From: JADLGL01 sp963823045
GTDB taxonomy: Bacteria; Pseudomonadota; Alphaproteobacteria; Rhizobiales; Kaistiaceae
DNA length: 64,000 nucleotides
NCBI GenBank assembly: GCA_963823045.1
Contig: CAWGKA010000009.1
Location: 186,001 to 250,000 of the forward strand
Direction of reading: 5' to 3'
Shown here: piece by piece, positions 20,009 to 30,318 of the stretch
Position numbering within the stretch: the first letter of the stretch is position 1
How the letters are laid out: every line of letters starts with the position of its first letter
The notes under the pieces: model-generated
Seen by the model: the letters and a program-made list of their open reading frames with translations, nothing else
The model's database searches: none
What the model was told of the DNA's origin: nothing
Program-made: the position numbers and the translations under genes

Positions 20009-20673
20009 GGCAGCGTCTCCAGGGAAGTCTCGGCGGCAAGGCGCGCGGCGGCGACAAAGGCGCGGATGAGATCGGGGTCCTTGCGGCCCGGCGCCGTCTC
20101 GACGCCGGACGAAACGTCGACCGCCGCGGGTCGCGCGACGGCGATCGCCTCGGCGACATTGCCGGGATTGAGGCCGCCGGACAGCATGAACGGGCGATCC
20201 GCCTGCGCACCTTCGAGGATATTCCAGTCGAACGGTACGCCATGACCGCCCGTGCGCGTGGCACCGACGGGTGGCCTTGCGTCGAAGAGGATCATGTCGG
20301 CAACGGAACGATAGTCCTCAGCGGCGGCGAGATCGGATGGCTCGGAAACCGGCAGCGCCTTCAGCACGCGCCGGCCATAGCGCTTGGCAATCGCAGCCGT
20401 GCGCTCCGGCGTCTCGTGACCGTGCAACTGCAACCAATCCGGCCGGACCGTTTCGACGATGTCATCTAGCACCGCGTCGTCGGCGTCGGACGTGAGCGCC
20501 ACCGTCTCGGCGCGACCGGCGACACGCTGGCGCAGCCCAGCAGCACGGGTGGTGCCGACATAGCGCGGGCTTGCCGGATGGAAGACGAGGCCGATCATAT
20601 CGGCGCCGGCATCCAGCGCCGCGTCGAGCGTCTCTTCAGTCGACAGACCGCAGATTTTGACAAGCATCGTCAT
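20005..20673 (-). CDS. trpF: Phosphoribosylanthranilate isomerase
   Basis: TrpF (222 residues) is the TIM-barrel isomerase of tryptophan synthesis. VKICGLSTEETLDAAL at the start carries the catalytic Cys; the catalytic Asp is in the ILFDARPP segment, and LSGGLNPGNV and DVSSGVET form the phosphate site. I chose the ATG at 20673 (MTMLVKICG) because the open frame further upstream belongs to the frameshifted lapA-like gene. It overlaps trpB by four bases. Confidence 0.96.
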   Translation of the reverse strand: MTMLVKICGLSTEETLDAALDAGADMIGLVFHPASPRYVGTTRAAGLRQRVAGRAETVALTSDADDAVLDDIVETVRPDWLQLHGHETPERTAAIAKRYGRRVLKALPVSEPSDLAAAEDYRSVADMILFDARPPVGATRTGGHGVPFDWNILEGAQADRPFMLSGGLNPGNVAEAIAVARPAAVDVSSGVETAPGRKDPDLIRAFVAAARLAAETSLETLP

Positions 20674-20738
20674 GGGCGGTGCTTTGGCACGATTGCCGCC
20701 CGATTGTCCACGAGGAGAAGGGCTAGGGCGTCGGCGCG

Positions 20739-21078
20739 TCAGGCGACGGGCTGGCGATCCGCAGGCAGCGGCAGCGACGTCGTGGCGCTGCGCGCGTGGT
20801 CGCGGTCGCGCTTCAGGCGTTCGATTTCGGCGTGATCCTGTCGCGCCGCGCGGCGCCATTTCGGCTTGGCCGATCCAGGTGGCAACACCGCCGATGAGGA
20901 CGCCGATGGCAACCGCGGCGAAGAGAAGCCAATAAAGCGGGATCTGGAAGGAAAGGGCCGGATCTTCGCCGCCGAATGGATCGATCGAGAAAGTGACGGA
21001 GCCGCGATTGGCGACCGACAGCGCGACGATCACGGCTACGATCGGAATGAGCAGAATGAGCTTGATCGCTCGTTTCAT
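20739..21078 (-). CDS. LapA-domain (DUF1049) inner-membrane protein (one frameshift)
   Basis: This small protein has two membrane segments, KLILLIPIVAVIVALSVANRG and IPLYWLLFAAVAIGVLIGG, which match the LapA/YciS family linked to lipopolysaccharide assembly. A charged cytoplasmic tail follows. The frame shifts near 20865; in the corrected frame the tail reads RAARQDHAEIERLKRDRDHA and ends at 20739. It sits between trpF and ihfB, a common Rhizobiales arrangement. Function is inferred from family only. Confidence 0.8.
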
Positions 21079-21090
21079 GGCACCCGACGG

Positions 21091-21375
21091 CTAGCTGCCG
21101 TTGTTGAGCCGCTCGCGCATTTCCTTGCCGGTCTTGAAGAACGGCACATGCTTCTCGTCGACTTGGACACGCGCGCCGGTGCGCGGATTGCGGCCAGTGC
21201 GCGCCGGACGGCTCTTCACGGAGAAGGCACCGAAGCCGCGCAGCTCCACACGATCGCCCTGCGCCAGGGCTTCCGTGATGGCATCAAGGATAGCGTTGAC
21301 GATGTGCTCGACATCCCGCTGATACAGATGCGGGTTTTCCGCGGCGATCGCTTGAACCAGTTCCGACTTGATCAT
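21091..21375 (-). CDS. ihfB: Integration host factor subunit beta
   Basis: IHF-beta (94 residues) bends DNA in complex with IHF-alpha. It begins MIKSELVQAIAAENPHLY and contains the DNA-intercalating arm with GRNPRTGARVQV plus the conserved GFGAFSVK. The start at 21375 is the family's usual Met. It follows rpsA in the same direction, as in most proteobacteria (rpsA-ihfB). Confidence 0.95.
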   Translation of the reverse strand: MIKSELVQAIAAENPHLYQRDVEHIVNAILDAITEALAQGDRVELRGFGAFSVKSRPARTGRNPRTGARVQVDEKHVPFFKTGKEMRERLNNGS

Positions 21376-21548
21376 CGAGCGGCCCCCTCGTCTCTGATCA
21401 CCAAGATCAAAGCTAACCAAAGGGGGCCGTGCAGCGTCAAGCATAAGACGCGGCGACAGCGAAGTTTTTTCCGATGGCGACAAGGATGCGACACTCGCCG
21501 GTGTCGAGCGGCGCCGCCCGCGGGGCGACGCCGCCAATCAGTGTTCGA

Positions 21549-23314
21549 CTACTTGTCTTCGTCGTCCGATGCTTCGTCCGGCCCCGGCTCCTTCGGCGGC
21601 TGTCGGCGCACGTCGCCGTCCTCGACGCGCCTTCAATGCGGCGCCGAGGATATCGCCGAGCGATGCGCCGGAGTTGGTGGAGCCGTATTGCGCAACGGCT
21701 TCCTTCTCCTCGGCGATCTCGAGTGCCTTGATCGACACGGAGACCTTGCGGGCCTTCTTGTCGAAATTGGTGACGCGGGCGTCGAACTTCTCACCCGGAG
21801 CAAAACGCTCCGGACGCTGATCGGCGCGGTCGCGGGCAAGATCGGCGCGGCGGATGAAGGCGGTGAGATCGGTCTCGGCAATCTTGACCTCGAGGCCGGT
21901 CTCCTTGACCTCGACGACCTCGCAGGTGACGACCGAACCCTTCCGGATCTCGCCGGCGTCAACGAAGGGATCGCCGCTCAGCTGCTTGATGCCGAGTGAG
22001 ATGCGCTCCTTCTCGACGTCGACGTCGAGCACCTTGGCGCGGACCTGATCGCCGCGCTCATAGTCCTCGATCGCGACTTCGCCCGGGCGGTTCCAGTCGA
22101 GGTCCGACAGATGGACCATGCCGTCGATATCGCCCTCAAGGCCGATGAAGAGACCGAACTCGGTCTTGTTCTTGACCTCGCCCTCGACCTCGGAGTCGAC
22201 CGGATGCGCCTCGGCAAAGGCCTCCCACGGATTGGGCAGGGTTTGCTTCAGGCCGAGCGAGATGCGGCGCTTCACCGGATCGACTTCGAGCACCATCACC
22301 TCGACCTCCTGGCTGGTCGAGACGATCTTGCCCGGGTGGACGTTCTTCTTCGTCCAGGACATCTCGGAGACGTGGATCAGGCCTTCGATGCCCGGCTCCA
22401 GTTCGACGAAAGCGCCATAGTCGGTGATGTTGGTGACGCGGCCGGTGAACTTGGTGCCGACCGGATATTTGGCCTCGATGCCGTCCCACGGATCGGCTTC
22501 GAGCTGCTTCATGCCGAGGCTGATACGGTGCGTCTCCTGATTGACGCGAATGACCTGGACCTTGACGGTCTGGCCGATCGACAGAACCTCGGACGGATGG
22601 TTGATGCGGCGCCAGGCGATGTCGGTGACATGCAGCAGGCCGTCGATGCCGCCGAGATCGACGAACGCACCATAGTCGGTGATGTTCTTGACCACGCCGT
22701 CGACGACCTGACCCTCTTCGAGGCTCTGCACCAGTTCCGAACGCTGCTCGGCGCGCGTCTCTTCCAGAACGGTACGGCGGGACACGACGATGTTGCCGCG
22801 CCGCTTGTCCATCTTGAGGATCTGGAAGGGCTGCGGCGTATGCATCAGCGGCGTGACGTCGCGAACCGGACGGATGTCCACCTGGCTGCGCGGCAGGAAG
22901 GCAACGGCGCCGTCGAGATCGACGGTGAAGCCGCCCTTGACCTGATTGAAGATCTGGCCGGTGACCTTCTCGTTCTTCTCGAAGGACTGCTCGAGACGGG
23001 TCCAGCTTTCCTCGCGCTTGCGCCTTTTCGCGCGACAGCATCGCCTCACCGAGCGCGTTCTCGACGCGCTCAAGGTAAACCTCGACCTCGTCGCCGACCT
23101 TGATCGTCGGCGCTTCGCCAGGGGCCGTGAATTCCTTCAGCGGCACACGACCTTCGGTCTTCAAACCGACGTCGATGACAGCGAGATCCTTCTCGATGGC
23201 AACGACGGTGCCCTTGATTACGCTGCCTTCGACCAGATCGTCGGCCTTGAAGGTCTCGTCGAGAAGGGCGGCGAAATCCTCCCTGGTCGGTGTCTGTACG
23301 CTGGTTGCGCTCAT
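21549..23314 (-). CDS. rpsA: 30S ribosomal protein S1 (two frameshifts)
   Basis: S1 binds mRNA and the 30S subunit through tandem S1 RNA-binding domains; about six can be seen, for example GRVTNITDYGAFVELEPGIE and VVKNITDYGAFVDLGG. The ATG at 23314 has an AGGAG ribosome site. Two one-base shifts split the gene. One near 23025 lies after LGEAMLSREKA. One near 21627 lies after LGDILGAALKA; in the corrected frame an acidic tail rich in Asp and Glu ends at 21549. S1 is essential in most bacteria, so these shifts are almost certainly sequence errors. Confidence 0.95.
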
Positions 23315-23511
23315 CAATACTCCTGAAACCGGGTCCGACCCTTGCGGTCGGTGGTTAGTGTTGCGTTATCCAGATCGCGGCTGCGTCGAAGGCGCCAGCC
23401 CGGTGCCAGCCGCCCAAGATACCGCCGCTGTCTGACGGTTTGATGCTTCCGGCCGGCAGTCGATGTCGATCGGAAACGCAAGATGACGGGCCGCGGCAAG
23501 GGCCGCCCCCG

Positions 23512-24144
23512 TCAGGTCGCCGTTCCCGCAACCTCGGTAATGATGGAAATGGCTGCCTGGAACGCGGCTTCTATATCCAACTCAGACGTGTCCAGCAAGC
23601 GCGCATCCGCCGCTTGGCGAAGCGGCGCGACCGGCCGCTCCATGTCTCGTTTGTCGCGAATGAGGATGCCTTCCAGGATATCGGCGCGCGCCTGACCATC
23701 TGTCAGCCCGAGCTGATCGGCCCGCCGCGCGGCGCGAATCTCGGGCGCGGCGGTGAGATAGATCTTCACCTCGGCGTCCGGGCAGACAACCGTGCCGATG
23801 TCGCGGCCGACGAGCACGGCGCCCGGCTGCAGGGCGGCAAAGGCACGCTGGCGCTCGATCAGGGCGGCGCGGACAGGTGGCATCGCGGCGACGCGAGACG
23901 CGGCTTCGCCGATCGTCGGGGTCCCGAGGACGCGCTCGTCGAGGTCGTCCAGAGGCAGGCCGCGCGCCAGCGCTTCGGCTTCGGCCGCGTCGTCGGTCGG
24001 CATCGATCTGGCGAGGAGAGCCGCCGCCACGGCGCGGTATAAAAGGCCGGTGTCGAGGTGATGGTAGCCGAGATGGTCGGCGACAAGCTGACCGATCGTC
24101 CCCTTCCCCGATGCCGCCGGCCCGTCGATGGCGATGACCATCAT
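23512..24144 (-). CDS. cmk: Cytidylate kinase
   Basis: Cmk (210 residues) phosphorylates CMP and dCMP. It starts MMVIAIDGPAASGKGTIGQLVA with the P-loop, then HHLDTGLLYRAVA. The C-terminal half carries VGRDIGTVVCPDA, and the LID region is RDKRDMERPVAPL. Its start overlaps the aroA stop. Order aroA-cmk-rpsA is conserved across proteobacteria. Confidence 0.96.
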   Translation of the reverse strand: MMVIAIDGPAASGKGTIGQLVADHLGYHHLDTGLLYRAVAAALLARSMPTDDAAEAEALARGLPLDDLDERVLGTPTIGEAASRVAAMPPVRAALIERQRAFAALQPGAVLVGRDIGTVVCPDAEVKIYLTAAPEIRAARRADQLGLTDGQARADILEGILIRDKRDMERPVAPLRQAADARLLDTSELDIEAAFQAAISIITEVAGTAT

Positions 24145-25495
24145 GCGCCGGCAGCCGGCTCGGCGATCTGGGCGCCGAGCGAGGCCATGACGCTCGCGAA
24201 ATTCCGGAAAGCTCGTCGCAATCGCCGCGGCGTCATCGACGGCGACCGGCTTCTCGGCGGCGCAGCCGAGCACGAGGAAGCTCATGGCGATGCGATGGTC
24301 GAAGCGGGTCTCGACTGTGCCGCCGCCCTGCACCGCGCCATGGCCATGCACGACCATGCGCGATTCGCCTTCCTCGGCGTCGACGCCATTGGCCTTGAGA
24401 CCGGCGACGGTAACGGCAATACGGTCGGACTCCTTGATGCGCAGCTCGCCGATCCCCTCCATCACCGTGTCGCCGTCGGCCATCGCCGCGGCCATGGCGA
24501 GGATCGGATATTCGTCGATCATCGACGGCGCGCGATCGGGCGGCACGGTGACGCCCTTCAGTTCGGACGCCTCGGCGCGGATGTCGCCGACCGGCTCGCC
24601 GCTGACGATCCGCTCATTCTCGATCGTCAGTCTGGCGCCCATTTCGCGCAGCGTATCGAAGAGGCCGATGCGGGTCGGATTGAGCAGGACGCCCTCGACG
24701 GTGATGTCGGAGCCCGGCGTGATGATCGCGGCGACGATCGGGAAAGAGGCCGAACTCGGGTCGCCGGGCACGACGATCTGCTGCGGCTTCAGCTTCGGCT
24801 GACCTTCGAGGCGAATGGTACGGCCGCCATTGTCGCTCTGGCTCGATTTCGATCGAAGCGCCGAAGGCCGCCAGCATGCGCTCGGTATGGTCGCGGGTAG
24901 CCCAGGGCTCGATCACGGTGACGATGCCCGGGGCGTTGAGGCCGGCGAGAAGGACGGCAGACTTCACCTGGGCCGAGGGAACGGGCAGCTGGTACTCGAT
25001 CGGTACGAGGCGGTCGGGGCCCTTGATGGTCAGCGGCAGGCGGTCCTCCGAGCGCGCCAGAGCCTGCGCCCCCATGCGACGCAGCGGCTCGATGATGCGG
25101 CCCATCGGCCGGCCGCGCAGCGAAGCATCGCCGGTGAAGGTGGTGGAGAAGGCATGGCTGCCCGCGATCGCCATGGCGAGACGAACGCCGGTGCCGGAAT
25201 TGCCGAAATCGATGACTGCGTCCGGCTCGAGGCAGCCGCCGACGCCGACGCCGGTGACACGACGAACGCCGTCTTCGGACCGGCTGATGCGGGCGCCCAG
25301 CGCGCTCATGGCGTCGATGGTAGCGAGAATGTCGTCGCCTTCGAGAAGGCCTTCCACGACGGTTTCACCGACGGCAAGGGCACCGAGCATAATCGCGCGA
25401 TGCGAGATCGACTTGTCGCCGGGCAGCTTGACGCGGCCGTTCAGCGGGCCGGCTGCCGTCGCCGTCAAAGGCGTGGGCCTGTGATCGATCGCCAT
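24141..25495 (-). CDS. aroA: 3-phosphoshikimate 1-carboxyvinyltransferase (EPSP synthase), frameshifted
   Basis: AroA transfers enolpyruvate from PEP to shikimate-3-phosphate, a step of aromatic amino acid synthesis. The N-terminal half shows KLPGDKSISHRAIMLGALA, DFGNSGTGVRLAMA and LRGRPMGRIIEPL. The C-terminal half shows DGDTVMEGIGELRIKESDR and FDHRIAMSFLVLG. The frame shifts near 24840 and again near 24200. In the corrected last frame the protein ends GAQIAEPAAGA with a TGA at 24141-24143 overlapping the cmk start. The LPGDKSISHR form with an alanine soon after resembles class II (CP4-like) enzymes, but I would not assign class from this alone. Confidence 0.94.
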
Positions 25496-25627
25496 GAGAG
25501 ATTATTGCCGCTCAGTTGCCATGAAATCCGCGCCGTCGGTGTCGATCCGCGCGGGGCCGTTCGGGCGGTTCCGATAGCACAGGCACACCGGCGCGTCACC
25601 AAGGACCGGCAAGGGTCGTTTTGGCCT

Positions 25628-25654
25628 TTGACACCACCGGATTCACCTTATAAG
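25628..25654 (+). promoter_or_regulatory. Possible sigma-70 type promoter for the TIGR02300 gene
   Basis: TTGACA at 25628-25633 and TATAAG at 25649-25654 are separated by 15 bases, about 35 bases before the ATG at 25689. The spacer is shorter than the usual 17, so strength is uncertain. Confidence 0.45.
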
Positions 25655-25688
25655 GGGGGCGCGCTCTAGCACGAAGAGGCACGACGAC

Positions 25689-26094
25689 GTGGCCAAGGCA
25701 GACCTCGGAACCAAGCGTGTTTGTCCCAATTGCGGGACCAAATATTACGACCTCAACAAATCTCCGGCGGTATGCCCGAAATGCGGCACCCTGTTCGAGG
25801 TGACGACGGCAAAGGCGCGGCCGCAGGAAACCGCCGCAGCCCGCAGGCCCGGCACCGGCACCGGCCAAGGAGGCGAAGGAAGAAGAGGAGGTCGTTGTCG
25901 AGGCGACAGCTGACACCATCTCCCTCGAAGAGGCCGATGAGGAGATTTCCGGCGGCGCTGCCGGCGATGACGACGAAGACGAGGATATCGAGGTCGCCGA
26001 CGACGACGATGAGGACGCCTTCCTCGAAGAGGACGAGGACGAAGGCGACGACGTTACGGACATCATCGGCGGCGTCGACGAGGACGACGACTAG
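25689..26094 (+). CDS. TIGR02300 family zinc-ribbon protein with acidic tail (one frameshift)
   Basis: The N-terminus has two CxxC pairs, VCPNCGTKYYDLN and CPKCGTLFEV, forming a zinc ribbon. A Pro/Ala linker follows, then a very acidic tail rich in Asp and Glu. This is the architecture of the TIGR02300 family, common in alphaproteobacteria just after aroA and before the 16S rRNA or tRNA-Ala region; no function is established. The frame shifts near 25850, and the acidic tail ends at the TAG at 26092-26094. The divergent gene aroA starts 193 bases upstream. Confidence 0.85.
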
Positions 26095-26184
26095 CCGTCG
26101 GAACGCGCCGCGCTTGATTCCGCTTTCGGCAACGCGCTAAGCAGACACCACTCTGCGCCCTCCCCAAAGGGCGCGGCATCGGTC

Positions 26185-26260
<76 letters not shown>

Positions 26261-26284
26261 ATTCTCCAGCATTCCCGCCGCGAA

Positions 26285-27178
26285 TCACCCGCGATAGCGC
26301 AAGGCTTCGACGAGAAGCGTGAAGGCGGGCGATGGATGCCTCCGGCTCGGATAATAGAGGTAGAAGCCGTCACGGTGGGGGCACCAGTCCCGCAGGACCT
26401 CGCGCAGCCGACCTTCGCGTATGTGCGGGCGGGCAAGGCCTTCGGGGACATAAGCCAAGCCGAGGCCGTCGAGCGCGACGTCGAGCATCGCGTAGACGCT
26501 GTTGACGGTCAGCTGACCTTTGACGCGAACTGCGATCTCCTTGCCATTCTTCTCGAATTCCCAGGCATAAAGCCCCCCCAAGGTCGGCAGGCGGATATTG
26601 ATGCAATTGTGCTGTGAGAGATCGTCGGGGCTTCGCGGTTCCGGCCGCGCGGCGAAATAGGACGGGGTGCCGACGACGGCGAAGCGAAAGTCGGGGCCGA
26701 CGCGCACCGCCACCATGTCCTGGCCGAGCCTGTCGCCCATGCGGATGCCGCCGTCGAAGCGATGCTCGATAATGTCGACAAGGGCGTAGTCGGCGGAGAA
26801 TTCGACATTGATGCCCGGATAGTTGGTGAGCAGCCCTGGCAGCTTCGGCTTGACGACGCTGTCGATGGCGTAGTCGCTCGCGGTGATGCGGACCGTGCCG
26901 GCCGGCTTGTCGCGCAGCCCGCGCAGCATATCGAGCTCTGCCACGACATCGTCGAGACGCGGGCCGACCGAATAGGCCAGCTGTTCGCCGACGGCGGTCA
27001 GCGAGACGTTGCGCGTGGTGCGGGCGAGGAGGCGAAGATCGAGCCGGTCTTCGAGCCTGCGCACGGTATGGCTCAGCGCCGACTGCGAGACACGAAGCTT
27101 GGCGGCTGCCTTGGTGAAACTGCGTTCGCGCGCCACGGCGAGAAAAGCAACGAGGTCGTCGAGGTGGCGATGGGGCAT
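26285..27178 (-). CDS. LysR family transcriptional regulator
   Basis: This 297-residue regulator has an N-terminal winged helix (LDDLVAFLAVARERSFTKAA, then SQSALSHTVRRLEDRLDLRLL) and a LysR substrate-binding domain (AGTVRITASDYAIDSV onward). I start at MPHRHLDDL (27178); the open frame extends upstream without similarity. It is divergent from the asparaginase-like gene, 341 bases away, and a palindrome with the T-N11-A LysR pattern lies between them. It may control that gene or itself; the effector is unknown. The sequence resembles the DsdC/GcvA-like clade that acts on small oxidoreductase operons. Confidence 0.9.
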   Translation of the reverse strand: MPHRHLDDLVAFLAVARERSFTKAAAKLRVSQSALSHTVRRLEDRLDLRLLARTTRNVSLTAVGEQLAYSVGPRLDDVVAELDMLRGLRDKPAGTVRITASDYAIDSVVKPKLPGLLTNYPGINVEFSADYALVDIIEHRFDGGIRMGDRLGQDMVAVRVGPDFRFAVVGTPSYFAARPEPRSPDDLSQHNCINIRLPTLGGLYAWEFEKNGKEIAVRVKGQLTVNSVYAMLDVALDGLGLAYVPEGLARPHIREGRLREVLRDWCPHRDGFYLYYPSRRHPSPAFTLLVEALRYRG

Positions 27179-27320
27179 TTGAGCGTCCCAGACCTTGATC
27201 GGCATCGGCCGGTGAATGTCGAGCCGCCTGCCCAGGCCGGCGACCCACTCGAAACAGCTCCTCCCCTGAAAATGGTGACACAACCGGGCCGGCCGTCCCA
27301 CTGCGCTCCGGCAGGCCAGC

Positions 27321-27337
27321 TATGAATTCTCTTCATA
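27321..27337. promoter_or_regulatory. Candidate LysR-type operator
   Basis: TATGAATTCTCTTCATA is a perfect palindrome with 6-base arms and a 5-base centre, and it contains T-N11-A (T at 27323, A at 27335), the LysR consensus shape. It sits in the 341-base gap (27179-27519) between the LysR gene and the divergent asparaginase-like gene. I see no gene in that gap. Confidence 0.5.
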
Positions 27338-27519
27338 GGCCTTAGCGAGATTCACCCCCTAGTCGCGGGCGGGCTGCCGCTCAAGAACTTGTCCGCGTTC
27401 GGGGCGACAAGCCGGACCGACAATCGGCCCAGTGTCGGACACAAGAACAGGACGGATCCCAACGACCAATCCAAGGAGGGCAAATCCATCAGAGGGAAAT
27501 TTTACGGAAGGTGTAACTG

Positions 27520-28722
27520 ATGAATTTGCCAATCAAGAACCACACGGGAGCCTGGCGCTTGTCCGTCGTCGTAGCGGTCGCGGCGCTAGCGTCTGTCGGC
27601 GTCGCGCCGGCCTCGGCGCAGACCATGGTGCCCGAGTTTCCGATAACGGCGATCGGCCCGGAGCCAAATCCGGACCTGCCAAATATCGTGGTCATCGATG
27701 CCGCCGGGACCCTGTCGTCAACCGCCCGGGACCGCATCAGCTATCAACACTATGACGGCACCGTCGACGGCGGCGTCCAGGCAATCCTGGAGGACCTTTA
27801 TCCAGAGCTTGGGCCGATCGCCAATGTCTCGGTGGTCGACGCCGCGGGCCAAGGGTTCAGCCTCGGCTATTCGTCGGCAGTGACCTTCGAGACCTGGTAC
27901 GACGTCGCGCGCACGGCCGACATGCTGCTGGCGCAGGACGACGTTGACGGCGTGGTCATTACGGCCGGCACGAACGTCCTCGAGGAGGACGCGTACTTCT
28001 TCGACCTCACGATCCAATCCTCGAAGCCGGTGGTGATGACCGGCGCCATGCACCAATACGGAACCTACAAGTATGACGGTTACACCAACCTCTTCAGCGC
28101 AATCCGTCTTGCGGCCAGCCAGAAGACCACCTGCTACGGCACCGTCGTCCTTCTCAACGACCAGTTCTTCGCCGCGCGCGACGTGACGAAGACGGACGGC
28201 TATCGCATGGACACCTTCGGCTCGCGTGCCTATGGCGCGCTTGGCGTGGTGAATGAGGACGTCATCCGCACGCTGCGAGCCCCGGCACGCGTCATGGCCT
28301 GCGGTACCGACGCCTGGGCAACGCCGTTAGACCTCAGCACGGTTTCGTTCGAGGACTTCGCACCGGTGGAAATCGCCTATGGCTATGTCGAGGCCTCCGC
28401 AGCGACGATCACCGGCCTGATCGACGCCGGCGCCGAAGGCATCGTCACTGCCGGACACGGCCCTGGCAGCCTTTCGCTGGCCCAGAACCAGGCGCGCACC
28501 GACGCAATCGCCAACGGCATCCTCTTCGTCACCACGACGCGGACGGAGGGCGAAGGCACTTATGATTCCGGTGCGGAAGGAAACATCGGCGCCGGCGACA
28601 TGCTGCCGTGGAAGGCGCGCATCCTCCTGATGCTCGGCCTGACCTTCAGCGACGATCCGGAACAGATCCGCGAATGGTTCGCCACGATCGGCGACCCCGA
28701 GTTCGATTTCTCGCCGGAGTAA
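27520..28722 (+). CDS. Exported type II L-asparaginase-like protein with altered active-site motifs
   Basis: This 400-residue protein begins with a signal peptide ending APASAQ and belongs to the asparaginase/glutaminase fold. The first active-site loop, normally TGGTIA, reads VIDAAGTLSSTARD. The second, normally ITHGTDTLEETAYFLDLT, reads VVITAGTNVLEEDAYFFDLT. The nucleophilic threonines are present, but the His and the substrate-binding Asp are changed to Ala and Asn. VVMTGAMHQYG replaces the usual VGAMRP lysine/arginine region. It probably lies in the periplasm. Whether it still hydrolyses Asn or Gln, or another amide, is open. The ribosome site is GGAAGG before the ATG at 27520. Confidence 0.8.
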   Translation: MNLPIKNHTGAWRLSVVVAVAALASVGVAPASAQTMVPEFPITAIGPEPNPDLPNIVVIDAAGTLSSTARDRISYQHYDGTVDGGVQAILEDLYPELGPIANVSVVDAAGQGFSLGYSSAVTFETWYDVARTADMLLAQDDVDGVVITAGTNVLEEDAYFFDLTIQSSKPVVMTGAMHQYGTYKYDGYTNLFSAIRLAASQKTTCYGTVVLLNDQFFAARDVTKTDGYRMDTFGSRAYGALGVVNEDVIRTLRAPARVMACGTDAWATPLDLSTVSFEDFAPVEIAYGYVEASAATITGLIDAGAEGIVTAGHGPGSLSLAQNQARTDAIANGILFVTTTRTEGEGTYDSGAEGNIGAGDMLPWKARILLMLGLTFSDDPEQIREWFATIGDPEFDFSPE

Positions 28723-28745
28723 TCGCCTGTTGGTCGACGCCATCG

Positions 28746-28775
28746 AGAGGGGGCCTTCGCGGCCCCCTCTTTTTC
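28746..28775. terminator. Bidirectional-looking terminator between asparaginase-like gene and metY
   Basis: A 10-bp stem (AGAGGGGGCC / GGCCCCCTCT, loop 5) is followed by a T-run at 28771-28774 on the plus strand. It lies between two convergent genes, so it can serve both. Confidence 0.88.
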
Positions 28776-28781
28776 GTGTTG

Positions 28782-30070
28782 CTAGGCGGCGGCGAGCGCC
28801 TGGTCGAGGTCGGCGATGATATCGTCGATATGCTCGATGCCGACTGACAGGCGAACATAGCCCTCCGTCACGCCGGTGCGTTCCTGGTCTTCGGCGGTGA
28901 GCTGGGAATGCGTCGTCGTCCCCGGATGGATGGCGAGCGATCGGGCGTCGCCGATATTGGCGACGTGATAAAACATCTTCAGCGCCTCGATGAACTTCTT
29001 GCCCGAAGCGCTGCCGCCCTTCAGCTCAAAGCCGACAAGACCGCCCTGGCCGCCGGATAGATAGGCATCGGCGCGGCGGCGTGTCTCACCATCCTGCGCG
29101 CCCGGGAAGATCACCCGCGTGACCTTCGGGTGCTTCGACAGATAGTCGGCGACGGCGCTGGCATTGGCGCAATGCTGCCGCATGCGAAGCGCCAGCGTCT
29201 CAAGGCCCTGGATCAGCATGAAGGCGTTGAAGGGAGACATCGCCGCGCCGGCGTCGCGCAGGAGCGTGACGCGCATCTTCAGGATGTAGGCGATCGGCCC
29301 CAGCGGCTTCACCGCCTCGACCCAGGTGGCGCCGTGATAGCTCGGGTCCGGCTGGTTCAGCATCGGGAAGCGGTCGGGATAGGCGGACCAGTCGAAATTG
29401 CCGCCGTCGACGACAACGCCGCCGATCGAGGTGCCATGTCCGCCGATATATTTCGTCGCCGAATACATCACGACCGCCGCGCCATGGTCGAGCGGACGGC
29501 AAATGACGGGCGAGGCGGTGTTGTCGATGATGAGCGGCACGCCGAGTTCGCGCCCGATGGCGGCGACTTCGGCGATCGGGAAGACCGCGAGCTTCGGATT
29601 CGGCAGCGTCTCGCCGTAATAGCATCGCGTGCGCTCGTCGGTGGCGCGGCGGAAGTTTTCCGGATCGGACGGATCGACGAAGCGGCATTCGATGCCCATC
29701 GTCGCCATGGTGTTGGCGAAGAGGTTCCAGGTGCCGCCATAGATGTCGGTCGAGCAGACGAAATTGTCGCCGGCATGGCAGATGTTCTGCACGGCGAACA
29801 TCGATGCCGCCTGCCCGGACGAAACCGCGAGCGCTGCCGCGCCGCCCTCCAGCGCGGCGATGCGATCCTCGAGCACGCCGTCGTCGGGTTCATGATGCGG
29901 GTGTAGATGTTGCCGAGCTGCTTCAGGGCGAAGAGATCGGCCGCATGGTCGGTCGAATCGAACTGATAGGACGTCGTCTGATAGATCGGCACGGCGACCG
30001 AGCCGGTCGTCGGGTCGGCGCGGTAGCCGGCATGGAGCGCAATCGTCTCCGGGTTCTTGCTCTGGGTCAT
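28782..30070 (-). CDS. metY: O-acetylhomoserine aminocarboxypropyltransferase (one frameshift)
   Basis: MetY is a PLP enzyme that makes homocysteine from O-acetylhomoserine and sulfide, feeding methionine synthesis. The N-terminus (ETIALHAGYRADPTTGSVA, VPIYQTTSYQFDSTDHAA, YTRIMNPTT) is in one frame and the rest in another, with the shift near 29880. The second part has the PLP lysine in MYSATKYIGGHGTSIGG and the C-terminal HPGTTTHSQL. The corrected length is near 430 residues, normal for the family. I looked for a SAM-II riboswitch before the start and did not find one. Confidence 0.92.
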
Positions 30071-30318
30071 TTTCTTTGCGTCTCCTCACCCAAGGGTCGG
30101 CCTTGTCGGCCGTTTCATTCGCCGCGGAGAGTGTCCGCCTTCCACGAGCGATGCCAGCACAAACTTTCCCGGAATCGCCGGCCGAAAGCAAATGGCCGCT
30201 ACGAACCTTCGCTTCCGGCGAAGGCGCCGTTTCATAAGCCATTTCATAGCCTCGCGGCACCGTCATTGGCTCCGTGATACAATTCCGGCCGCAGTGCGTC
30301 CTCTGACGGAGATGCGTC

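Noticed and set aside
21866..23103. Plus-strand open frames over rpsA and the region 20866-21999
   Set aside because: They are antisense to rpsA, ihfB and lapA-like genes and have no recognisable domains.
30071..30318. Possible SAM-II riboswitch before metY
   Set aside because: The conserved loop sequences of SAM-II are not present in the 248-base gap.
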